Part shown: piece by piece, positions 45,410 to 55,178 of the stretch | How positions within the stretch are numbered: position 1 is the first letter of the stretch | Layout: each line of letters opens with the position of its first letter | Origin: Isoetes taiwanensis | Taxonomy: Eukaryota > Streptophyta > Lycopodiopsida > Isoetales > Isoetaceae | DNA length: 64,000 nt | Assembly: GCA_021234155.1 (NCBI GenBank) | Contig: JAJEKV010000213.1 | Location: forward strand, 374,001 to 438,000 | Reading direction: 5' to 3' | The notes under the pieces: model-generated | The model's input: the letters and a program-made list of their open reading frames with translations, nothing else | Told to the model about the DNA's origin: nothing | Databases searched by the model: none | Position numbers and translations under genes: made by a program

Positions 45410-45760
45410 CTATTTTATTCTGGAAAGGGCATCTGCAATTGGGTTATCTTTTCTGGGGCTGTGTTGAATCTCAAAGTGAAATTCATGTAAGAAATCCAAC
45501 CAATGCACTTGTCTGGGGCTTATTTTTGCTTGACTTTGCAGAAATTTCGACGGTTTGTGATCAATGAACACAATGAACTTGCGTGGCTCTTTATTGGTCC
45601 CTGACCTTAAGTAATGCCGCCAAGTTTTTAAGGCATGAAGTATGGCGAACAACTTTTGCTCATATGTGGCATAGTTCTTTTCTGCTGAATTTAGTTCACG
45701 ACTCTCGTAAGCCACAACATGCCATGTTGCATCAGAACTGATCCTAGAGCTTGTCCACAT
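45410..45760 (-). CDS. pol: RNase H domain, minus-strand gypsy
   Basis: The frame encodes WHVVAYESRELNSAEKNYAT, YEQKLFAILHALKTWRHYL, VFIDHKPSKFLQSQAKISPR and QVHWLDFLHEFHFEIQHSPR, ending NPIADALSRIK. These are the conserved blocks of gypsy RNase H. The first block with the catalytic DAS is frameshifted out of this frame, just upstream. Asp in FIDHK replaces the more common TDHK context. Confidence 0.8.
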   Translation of the reverse strand: MWTSSRISSDATWHVVAYESRELNSAEKNYATYEQKLFAILHALKTWRHYLRSGTNKEPRKFIVFIDHKPSKFLQSQAKISPRQVHWLDFLHEFHFEIQHSPRKDNPIADALSRIK

Positions 45761-45994
45761 GTGTCAGTGTAAACTTCAAAGGGAAATTTTAAATCCAGAA
45801 TTTTCAGAATTGGTTCACTTGAAAGTAAAACCTTGATCCGTTCAAAGAATATGTTTTGCTCTTGCCTCCATACAAAGGATTGTCCCTTTTTAAGTAGGTC
45901 TATAAGGGGGGCATTGGAATGAATTTCCTACAATAAGTGGCTAAGCCCAAAAAACTTCTTATGTCTGGAACATCTATAAGTTCTGGCCATTCTC

Positions 45995-46800
45995 TTATGG
46001 CTTTACCTTGTCTAGATCTGGGGCCAAACCTTTTTTCGAGACTATATGTCCCAGATATGCTACTTGCTGTTTTAGAAACTCACACTTGGAAATTTTGGCA
46101 AAATGGTTGTGCTCCCAGAGCATCATCAACACCTTTTCCACGTGCTCCAAATGCTCCTCTTTACTCCTTGAGTAAATCAAACTATCATCCAAGAACATTT
46201 GGATAAACTTGTCTAGGTACCCCTGAAACACAGTGTTCATTAGCCGCATAAATGTGGCTGGGGCATTTGTTAACCCAAAGGGCATGACCATAAATTCAAA
46301 ATGCCCTTGGTTGGTTCGAAAGGCCGTTTTGAATTCATTTCCTTCCCTAATGCTAATTTGATGATATCCACTTCTTAGATCGATCTTGGAGAAATATTTT
46401 GCTCCCATCAATCGATCCATGATATCATCAATTCTAGGCATTGGGTAACGATCCTTGATAATGGCTTTACTCAAGGCCCTATAGTCGATATACATGCGCA
46501 TGTTCCCATTATTTTTCTTTACAAGGATGACAGGCGCCCCAAATGGTGACTTACTAGGCCTTATGAAACCCTTTTGGAGCAATTCTTGAATTTATTTTTT
46601 GATCTCTTCTATATGGCTAAGTCTATATGGCGACCTTGCCATTGGCTTAGTTCCTGGTTCCAATTCTATCTCATGGGAGATTTCTCTTAATCGTATTCCT
46701 TCTGGGAGTTCTTTTGGGAACACATCCTTATAATTATTAAGCAAACTCTCAAGCTTGTTATCCTTATCCATAGCATTTATTTATACAAGAAATTTATCGC
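45995..46800 (-). CDS. pol: Reverse transcriptase domain, minus-strand gypsy
   Basis: Upstream of RT, NKLESLLNNYKDVFPKELPE and SHEIELEPGTKPMARSPYRL (about 46780-46620) are the typical pre-RT segment. The RT frame (46582-45995) contains [71 protein letters not shown] and [18 protein letters not shown]. The catalytic motif is MFLDDSLIYSRS, where serine replaces the usual isoleucine after FLDD. It ends at VAYLGHIVSKKGL. A stop near 46590 separates the two parts. Confidence 0.85.
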
Positions 46801-46860
46801 GGCGGCCTTGTCTCTTTACCAATTTCGTGTCAGTCGAAGCCCAAGTAATACGAAGGGCAT

Positions 46861-48312
46861 TAAAAAAAAAAAAACAACTAAACAATTCGTTGATTAGTCA
46901 TGTTAACTAGTCCAATAGGTTAAAGGCAAGAACATTTAAATCTCCAAAATCTATTCCCTTGATATTGTGATACCAAAGTGTCATGAAGGATTTACATTTC
47001 AAATGAATGTTTCTATTTTGTAATGCCTTTGATTCCTAGCCTGGTTGTCTGGTTTTATTATAACGTTGTTAATCTATCTAATTGAATGCACTATAATGTC
47101 CAGTGATGGGAAATTCTCAATTAGGAAACTAATTTTTGGACCATTTCTTTTTGTTTACACTCGTGCAATTAGACTTATTATTTAACGTTGTAATTCTTTT
47201 GCTTTAGTTTAGAATTGCTATGACTACTTGATGTGCTAAGTTTTGCAAATAGCTTGAAAACATACAGGAGTTGAACTTGCACTATTGTCATGTGTTTTGT
47301 GCCCGTAGGATAGAGAGGTGCTATAGTCGACCACTATGGCGGGCAATGTCTAGATTGTTGCAACACAAAATCCAAATCCCTAGAGATATTATTGTGCGTA
47401 TGTTGGGAGAGGGAATTCAAGTAGTACTTCTTCTTTCGATTGGTAGCTCTCAAAAAACACAAAATAAGAATCTCCATTCTAAGTGTCACATGGTCTCTCA
47501 ACATATAAGATCGTGTTGCAAGCCATCTTGAAGAACTTGCCTATGTCCAGAGTCTTAAACGAGCAAGAAGATCAACCATATAGCTACAATGTCATAATGA
47601 AAGCATTTCCATTTGCAACTAACAACAAAAAACCACCGTTGATATATTTTCCATGAACAATCCTGCCTTGCTCTATGGCGTCCATGATTGCACATGCTTT
47701 CAGCTTATTCAACACATTCAAAAATCTAATAACTCTTGTACGCATGTTGTTTGCATTTTACCAAATCCAGAAAGGTATCTCTCGTGTTGGAGATATGAAG
47801 TCATCATGTTCCATTCCTCCCCCGTACGACCGCAACATAGCAACATCAAACTACCAAGCATAACAAGAATTGTGCCTGACAATTGATATAACAAAACAGC
47901 AAGCGAAAATCCATGCACTCGAAAAACGTGATTTTAAAAATGGATGGGATTTAGATCAAAATCTCAAACCCAAATGCATCTAAACGTTAAAACACCAAAG
48001 TCTCAATACAACAGATACGATCAAAGTACTCAAGCACAAAAACTGTGCTGCCTGACAATTGATATGACAAAATAGCAAGTGGAAATACATGTTGTAGAAA
48101 AGCAATCATGTGTCTTATCGTAAAGGACCTAATATTGCTTGTTTCTTAACCATTTATAATCTCTAATATGCTGGGGATTCTTCAACCTGCAATAAGCAAC
48201 TCAGTTCGTATTTCCAACCAACCCTTAAAAATAGATAACAATCTAAGCTTCAATGCATATATTAATGTGGCAGGCCCCAAAGGTGGCCAATATACATACA
48301 AAAAATAAGTAT
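46861..48312. other. Unassigned sequence, possible left part of an insertion
   Basis: It begins with an A-run (46861-46874) directly where gypsy pol homology stops. A 44-bp segment starting TGCCTGACAATTGATAT occurs twice (about 47872 and 48049). No gene is recognised. Confidence 0.4.
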
Positions 48313-48873
48313 CCCATCGATCCGAGACATCGGATCGCCATTCTAGAATGGGGCGAGCATGCATGTCTTGCATGCATGCGGCGCATGCCCTTTCTGGTTG
48401 GCAGTTCGCTATTTTAGGCGCGGTTCTGCATCAACGTCTTATCGGCGCTTCCTCTTCTCTCTCAGCAGTACCTTATTCTCTTTTCTTTGAATCCAGGCAG
48501 GGGAGAGGCTTCTCCCTGCTTGGTTTGGCCCATTTGGCGTTTCTTTCATGCTGTGGCATGTCCTTTCTTGGCCTTGGCTCTTCTTTAGCCTTCATCCTGT
48601 GACCTTCGTCCTCGATCCCAGTTTTGTTAAGGAAGTCCTTTGGTATTCGGGCGGTTTGTTGGTTTCATGCGAGCCCCATTCTAGAATCCCATCGATCCGA
48701 GACATCGGATCGCCATTCTAGAATGGGGCGGCGGCATGTCTTCCATGCATGCATGCGGCACATGCCCTTTCTACGGTTGGGAGTTCGCTATTTTAGGCGG
48801 CGGTTCTCGCATCAACGTCTCATCGCGCTTCCTCTTCTCTCGGCCGATACCTTATTCTCTTTTCTTTGAACCC
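48313..48873 (+). repeat. Direct duplication of a 190-bp palindrome-rich unit
   Basis: Units at 48313-48502 and 48688-48873 begin CCCATCGATCCGAGACATCG. Both contain the hairpin CGATCCGA-GACA-TCGGATCG, the palindrome CCATTCTAGAATGG and a CATGCATGC run, and end at TTTTCTTTGAA. A shorter related motif (GGTTTGTTGGTTTCATGCG to CCATTCTAG) occurs at about 48653 and 49366. Confidence 0.85.
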
Positions 48874-48892
48874 ACCTCCCCCTTCTTTGTTT

Positions 48893-49007
48893 ATTGTATT
48901 TGTCGCCGGCACGCGTGACCAGCCCCTCTATTTGAAGAGGTTTTTGTTTTATTGTCGCGTGGCACGCGTGATCAGCCCCTCCACTCTTGGAGGTTTGTTT
49001 TATCATG
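48893..49007 (+). repeat. 53-bp tandem duplication with paired hairpins
   Basis: Both units contain the palindrome CACGCGTG (48910-48917 and 48963-48970), then CAGCCCCTC and a small hairpin. The stem is CCTCT/AGAGG in unit 1 (48925-48940) and CCTCC/GGAGG in unit 2 (48978-48993), a compensatory T-A to C-G change with different loops. Confidence 0.8.
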
Positions 49008-49119
49008 TTTTTTTGTGTTGGTGATGTGCAGGTACAGGTTGGCGAGCGGCATCTGTTTCGACTCCTCCATTCGTGGGTTTTGGGAGTGATTTCTCTGCCT
49101 TACATTTGTCCAAGCCCCT

Positions 49120-49200
49120 TGCCGAAGGCTTATCACTAGGGTTTTTCCTCGAAAACCCGAAAGGGCAGGGTTTTTTAATCCCGGTGATAAGCTTTCGGCA
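49120..49200. other. Stem-loop with 17-bp arms
   Basis: TGCCGAAGGCTTATCAC (49120-49136) pairs with GTGATAAGCTTTCGGCA (49184-49200) with a single mismatch around a 47-base loop that contains GGGTTTTTCC...AAAACCC. A diverged relative of the loop and right arm lies at 40864-40916. Confidence 0.75.
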
Positions 49201-49400
49201 GGTACACTAGCCAAACATCTATTAGCATTGTATTTTATGGGGTCCAAATTATATAATTGGATATTCCCTTTATTTTTCATGGGTAGTTCGCATGTGTGCG
49301 GCTACCCACTATCCACCATTGTAGAAAATCTGCTGAGATGAATGAGAAGCCTAATCTAGTCGGGCGGTTTGTTGGTTTCATGCGAGCCCCATTCTAGTAT

Positions 49401-51109
49401 CTCAGAATCAATTTAGTTGCAATTGGACAATCAGCAAGCACTGGCAAAAAGCAATTCAATTCAATGCTCTGTCTTCCAGAGGGTCATAACAGCAAAAAAT
49501 GAAGGTAATAAATTCTAAACTAATACTTGGGTTACGAGAGTATAAACCATTTCTTTCACAATTTATTTCAATTAAGAGATGTTTGTAGTGGCATCCTAAA
49601 GCAAACAAGCGAAAATTAAGAATGAATAAGTGTATCAGAATTTACCTACATGTCTACCTTCTGCAGTCTTAACAAGTCGGTAATGCGGTCTGGTACATGG
49701 CATCTAAATCAACCTAATAGTTTGTTCATAGACAGAACATCTATCTAGGCATTTGCCACGATTAATTCGACTAGGCCAGACCAAGACATCACATTTGGCT
49801 ACAACTTTCACAGGCAAGAAAGTATATGTTTTGGGTGAGTCTGAATCAAACCTAGCATCTGATGAAAACACATAAGAACAGAACAAAGATTCATAGCTCT
49901 GCAATGGGCAAAAACAAAATCTCTCTGATACTTTGGGAAAAAATGCGTCAACAAAAACCCTTCTAACAAAAAGTTGCATGGACCTGAATGGATGCCTTCC
50001 CCTCATCTTAGAATGAAAAAGCCATTGCCCTGCAAGCTCCAAACCTGTGTGAAATAGCCGCGATCACAATACAAATAGCTAAACCACATAGAATATAAAC
50101 CCAGAAGAACATCCTGCAGAGTTGTATTGTAGAGAAACATCTATGCAACAAATGCACATGGGTCAGAGTGCCATATATCTAAAAATTTTGTGCGTAAATA
50201 TGATGATAATTAACTTAAAATCTGATCAGACTTTGCACATTGCACTTCTCTTGATCAACATATCAGATTAAAGAGGTTGTGACACAACAAAGCGTTCGTA
50301 TCACAACAACTTTCTTCAAACAAAAAGTGCTCTAAGAAAACATTTGCATTACCAAACTGATGATCCCACAAGAAGAGAAGGCAGGGGATATAGGGCTTGC
50401 CTACCTATAGGGTTTTTTAAACAGAATAATATCTCAGACGGCATAGCCATAGTTCTGCCCTTGCCCACCGGGTTCTCTAGGTTAGCAAACAACCTAGCTT
50501 CTTCAGCTTATGATTTCAGAAATAACTTAAACTTTGAGGATGCACGTAGTTTAATCTACTATTGAAGACCAAAATCAGAGAGCTTACTGAAATAAGACGA
50601 TTCTGTTTAGAAGCCCCTTTCCACAAACGATCCGAAGCAGCCCGATTTGAAAGTAGGAGCAGCATTCAAGAACATAATGGCAGAGCTGTCGCCAGGATGG
50701 GGCGTAGCTATCCCCAGGCGAATTCCGACAGCAGAAAACAGCCAGAAAGATCTGGCAATGTGGCAAGAAGAGCTCGAGCATGCTGCCATAGCCAGACTAG
50801 ATTGGAGCGACCGCCATATGTTTGAACCGATTGCTGAAAAGAAAAAACATGGCAACAAAAAGGAAACCTGGATTGCGGCGCATAACCACGAAAATAAAAA
50901 AAGAAAAAAGAAAAATGTGAAACACAATTACATATGTTTAGATTGAATCTATGGGGGACTCAAGAACGTAGACAAGATATTTTACATTAATGTTGGAACG
51001 AAATCAATATTTGGCTTGCATAGCCATTATTAACTTAGGGGAAGCTACATAAAGAGTACCCTGAAGGGTAATCTCCTTTCCCCCCTTAGAAAGAACTAAC
51101 AAGTGTTTT
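49401..51109. other. Unassigned sequence, possible right part of an insertion
   Basis: No family is recognised. A plus-strand frame at 50647-50946 (99 codons) has a plausible helical stretch SQKDLAMWQEELEHAAIARL and a Lys-rich end, but the opposite strand is equally open. A T-run near 51107-51114 marks the border with protease-like sequence. Confidence 0.4.
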
Positions 51110-51597
51110 TTTTTCAATCAATAGAAGGGTTAATCATTTGAAGCCATTTGATACCCAGTACCACATCAAATCTGGTTAGCTTTGCTAAGTCAAAACTCAT
51201 TGTTTCCTCATCGTCCCCAATGGTCAAGTGCACACCAGCCACTCCGTGGCTCCAATGCTGAATTGGTTTCCCAGCTTCAGTCTCAATTTAGTATGGTGCT
51301 ACTTGAACCATTTCCATCTTTAATTCTTGTGTCTGCAGAAATAAAAGTACTCCCGGAGTCGACAAGAACAATAACATTTCTATAATTTATTTTCCCAAGT
51401 AAACGGATAACTTGCCAACAAAGTTATCTTCTTTACTCACCAAGAAGCAGCCCCTCGCACCCTGGCTGCATCTCCCTTCTTGGTTTTAATAATCAAGCTC
51501 TACTATAGCGATAAAGCTTCTGCCGACCATGGCTGTGACAGAGCATTTGGATGTTTCATGGCGACGGAGATTCCGCTCGTTGTTCCAGACCAGGATC
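51110..51597 (-). pseudogene. gypsy protease remnant (minus strand)
   Basis: On the minus strand VIVLVDSGSTFISADTRI (about 51380-51325) carries the DSG active-site motif of retropepsin. Further on, FDVVLGIKWLQMINPSID (about 51175-51120) matches the second conserved half (the DVVLGM.WL pattern). A frameshift separates them. The reading stops at a T/A homopolymer at about 51115. Strand and order (protease upstream of RT) fit the element at 43505-46860. Confidence 0.6.
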
Positions 51598-51624
51598 CAC
51601 TACAAGAGAATGCTAGTTCTGCGT

Positions 51625-51912
51625 CAAAAAATTCGTCAGATAATTTTTATTGGGTTTACTGTATTCTTCTGATGAATATTCTGACGTATGTTTGATGCAA
51701 TCTCTGATGAACATTATGACAAATCATTCTGACGAATTATATGACGATTACGTTGACGAAGGTTTTTCTAACGAAAAGGTGACGCAAAAGGTGATGAAAC
51801 TTTTGACGAAAATTTTGACGAATATTTTAATGAAAATCCTGACATTTAATGTGATATTTAATTTTCTGACGAATAGTTTGACGCAAGATCTGACGTAAAA
51901 TTTGACGAAAAT
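51625..51912. repeat. CACTA subterminal repeat array
   Basis: Eleven TGACG motifs lie on the plus strand between 51682 and 51907, often as TTGACGAA, with TGATGAA variants between. Two are in the opposite orientation nearest the tip (GCGTCAAAA, TTCGTCAG). Confidence 0.8.
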
Positions 51913-52499
51913 TATGATAGAATAGAATAGAATATGATTTTATCGTCCACGGAGACCAACTGGCCTATGGGACCCAAGTACAAAGAGAGAGCAAAGCAGC
52001 GATATTACCGGGATTAAAAACCCCGGCCAAGGGTTTAGGAGGGAAAACCTTAGTAGCAATAAGGATGCCGACATATACCGCATGATTATATACATAATCA
52101 CAAGTACAACCGAGGTTAATGTCGGACGGGGGCATAATCGAAGTCCGCGTGATCCATTACCTCCCCGGAGGTAACGATCCCAACAAGCCTCTGAGGCCGC
52201 GGCTTTCAAGAGCTCATGCAAGGCCCGGATGGGGGCACAACTAACCGGCATACCGAGCCCGATATGTTCAGACGCACGTGCCCGAGGGCTGACTTTCATC
52301 CTCAATGGCTCGCTGACAAAGATTGACGGACTCGCCCTCACGCTGCCCCCGAATCCATCTCCCCTGTCTCAACGCGGAGGTGTGTGCACTGCGGCGAATG
52401 GAAGCAATCCCGCTTTTTCATGGGTAGATGGGTACGTGCAGTGGTGTGGGCCCCTCGTGAGCATGGGATTAACTGTCATGCCGATAATTTGCCACCTTG

Positions 52500-53960
52500 A
52501 CATGTGACAGGCCTCTCGTGATCCCAAAAGCTTGGCCATGAAGCAAGCATCCAAGTCGCTTCAAAGGCAAATAGCGTTCCTTCGGGCATGCACCGGTCCA
52601 CACTGCGGTGCTTTGACATTCCATAGCGAGAACCACCGGGGCTTGCTTGTCTTTCCAAAGAAGCTTTGAGTCGGCCAAGGGCCCATCGCCATCGCCAAAG
52701 CAAGGTTGGGCAGCCGGGCTTCATCCATAGCCCCCACCTCCTCGAAGTAAATAATGTGACGTTCATAAGCAGCCCTCAGAATGGAAGGAAGCCCGTCTCG
52801 GAGCAAGATCTCGATATGGGACCGTGGATTTCACTCCTTAGGGCCAAGAAGGCCTTCTCACCTGCTCTAGATCGTTCCAAGTGGTGAGGGATATCACCGC
52901 CCCCACACACTGCCCCATAGAGGAGGACCGGTTCAACCAAGGCCCCGAACAAGTGTGCCTGGTGACCCCATGCATACAACTCCGCCTTGTGATCATTTGT
53001 TGTTTTGCATTGCATCTGGGGCTTTCCACTGCAAGTGACCCGTAGAACGATGGATGCATCCCAAAGGTGGTAGTAGAAAACTCAATGCCCAAATACTTAT
53101 AAGATCTGAGCCACCTCCACTACACCCCACGGTAAGTGAATGAGGGAAGGCGTGGGTGCCGGATGATGGGACCAGCAAAGCACCCTTTGTCTGGGCCAAG
53201 TTAACTCTCATGTCGGTAAATTGGCGTAAAGTGTCCAAAGCATCCAGTGGCGTTGCATGTCCCTCGGGTATATATGCAGCGTGTCAACATCATCGATATA
53301 TGAGTTGCCGGATTATGTGGTGCATCAACCGAGCCCCCGGAGGTTTCAGCCTAGCCATTCTTCTAGCTGGTCAATGTACAAGCCGAAGAGCGCCGGTGAT
53401 AGAGGGCAGCCCGGCGCACCCCAATGCTACTAACAACGGGCTCCGATGACAAGCAGGGAGACTAACCGAGCAAGCCTCAGATAGTTCAGAGTATAGCATT
53501 CTCGCAAGTCGAATGGGGTCCCTAGCTCGCCTCAATCTATCCCACAACTTATCCCGAGGACCGTGGTCAAAAGCCTTTGGCAAATCCACAAAGCAACAAG
53601 CATGCATTCTCAAGGCCGATTCCGCTATCCTCTATGAGTGTTCGCAGAGTGAAGATATGGTCAATAGTAGAATGCCGGGCGGAAGTCTGCCTGAAGCGTG
53701 GGAGAGCCCGCTTCTCCATCCTCCCGCCCAAAGTGTCAATCAGCCAAGAATCCCGGCCAAGCAACTTGGCAAAGACAGAACTGAACCATAATGGTACGAT
53801 AGTTATCATTTGGGGGTCCCCTCGCTTTGTATATGGGCACAACTCTACTAGTAGTCCGCTTGAGGGGAAGCCTTCTTGCAATGCCCCGCTGAAGAGTGTC
53901 TTGGAGAACTGCACCATGGGGCCTCGCCCACTTGAGAAGCTCTGCGTGCATAGATACCAT
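52500..53960 (-). pseudogene. LINE reverse transcriptase, multiply frameshifted
   Basis: In order on the minus strand: RVVPIYKARGPPNDNYRTI (about 53860-53790, the K.G...NYR.I block), RHSTIDHIFTLRTLIED, then CFVDLPKAFDHGPRDKLWDR (about 53600-53540). The catalytic YIDDVDTLHIY follows (53300-53270). Then come QFTDMRVNLAQTKG, KYLGIEFSTTTFG and, in another frame, AWGHQAHLFGALVEPVLLYG. The thumb-like ERHIIYFEEVGAMDEARLP lies near 52740. These are the standard non-LTR RT blocks. At least five frame changes occur, so no protein can be made. The LINE clade is not assigned. Confidence 0.8.
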
Positions 53961-54479
53961 CTGCCTTCCCGTTATGGTAGGCGCTATGGGTGCCCATTAT
54001 GACATCCCCTTTCAAGTAATGACCGCAGGCCTCGGCTCATGCGGAGGGTTTTGGTGCCCTGGGCTTCCCATTGGGTCATATACTACCAAGTATCTCACCC
54101 ATTGTTCTGTGGGTAATATTTCCGTGGGTCGTGGGCAGCTTACTCAAGACCTTTCTCGTAAGGCCCTAGGGTGGCGGCCTAGAAGACCAAACATCTCATT
54201 GCTGGGTGCTCTGCAAGGTACTCGGCTTTCTTGGTCTTGAGGAAGGAGCGGTATTGCCGGGGACGGGTCATGGGCGAATGGTGGGGTCAAAGACGCGGAG
54301 CCATCGTTTGACTCCCGACATTCGGTCATCGAACCGGTGATTGCGAGGGAAGGTGATTGCAGCCCCGGTGGATCGCCGAGGCGGCCTCTCCCAAAGCATC
54401 TGCCCCTACCCTCGAAGGGAGCTGGTTCAATTTGGGCGCCTTTGTTGAAGTGTGGGGAGTTAAAGACTCCGTGACTCAT

Positions 54480-54640
54480 GCTCAAGCATCCTCGCATAGA
54501 CCGCCGCATCTATCATCATAGTCCAGACGTAACCGTGGTACATGGGGTATTGGGGCAATGGGTGCTCGGTTGGCCTGCCAATCTATCTGCAAGAACAGGG
54601 GCTGATGGTCGGAGTCTACTAACATTAATTCTCACAATCT
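54480..54640 (-). pseudogene. LINE endonuclease C-terminus
   Basis: The minus strand reads LVDSDHQPLFLQIDWQAN (about 54625-54570). SDHxPL is the conserved last motif of the APE-type endonuclease that nicks target DNA for LINE insertion. The rest of the domain is absent through 5' truncation. Confidence 0.65.
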
Positions 54641-54680
54641 TTTCGTCATATTATTCATCATAGTATTCGTCAAAATTTGT

Positions 54681-55178
54681 GAGATGATATCAACTTTGCC
54701 AAATATCTAAGTTCCAAGATCTTATACACCAAAGGTGGCCATAAAGGAGACTTACCCACTTGTGTTTATCATGTAATTTATATCAACTATAGTGAACGCT
54801 TCTCTTTTAGTTTGAGCTCTTATGCTTGAACTTATTTACATTACATATACTATTCTCTTGGCTTACTTATGCTTGAATATATTTTATCGTGCATAGAACA
54901 TTGAAATCTAAGATATCATGCTAAGTAATCTTAAGTTAAGAAATGGCAAGAATATGAAATGCTTTAATGGTAATGTCTGCAACTAAAGTAGAATGGGGTC
55001 TCATGACAAAAAATAAATCCATTTTACTGATGAAAAGCTCAAGTTCTTAGAGTAGTATGCGATCATCAAAATAAAACCATTACACATGGGAAATACAATA
55101 ATATTCTTCAAACATCAACTTTCAGAACATGAATCTTGCATATGTGCGTTTGAAATAACATAAGATAAAATATTATTC
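54681..55178. other. AT-rich 3' flank of the CACTA transposase gene
   Basis: Non-coding in all frames. It lies between the subterminal repeats and the transposase stop codon, and probably holds the gene's 3' UTR. Confidence 0.5.

Larger units (their letters stand above)
43505..46860 (-). mobile_element. Ty3/gypsy chromovirus-type element, minus strand, incomplete
   Basis: Read on the minus strand: RT (46582-45995), RNase H (45760-45410), integrase (45238-44327), integrase C-terminus with chromodomain remnant (44433-44100). Then follow a polypurine-like GAAAGAGGAGG (about 43791-43801) and TGTTATGAAC, the probable start of the 3' LTR, at 43789. The far end of the LTR is not resolved. Upstream of RT the reading continues to 46860, then stops at an A-run. 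It differs from the plus-strand element in sequence, so it is a separate family. Confidence 0.75.
51915..54640 (-). mobile_element. LINE (non-LTR retrotransposon), 5'-truncated and degenerate
   Basis: Read on the minus strand, the element opens inside the endonuclease at about 54640 and ends near 51915 with an AT-rich ATTCT-type tail (TATTCTATTCTATTCTATC). Endonuclease and reverse transcriptase pieces follow in the right order, but in several frames. 5' truncation and a simple-repeat tail are typical of LINE insertions. It splits the CACTA subterminal region. Base composition is richer in GC than the CACTA DNA around it. Confidence 0.75.

Noticed and set aside
50647-50946. 99-codon frame with a helical and basic C-terminus
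   Set aside because: The antisense frame (50607-50927) is equally open and no family is recognised, so it is not called as a gene.
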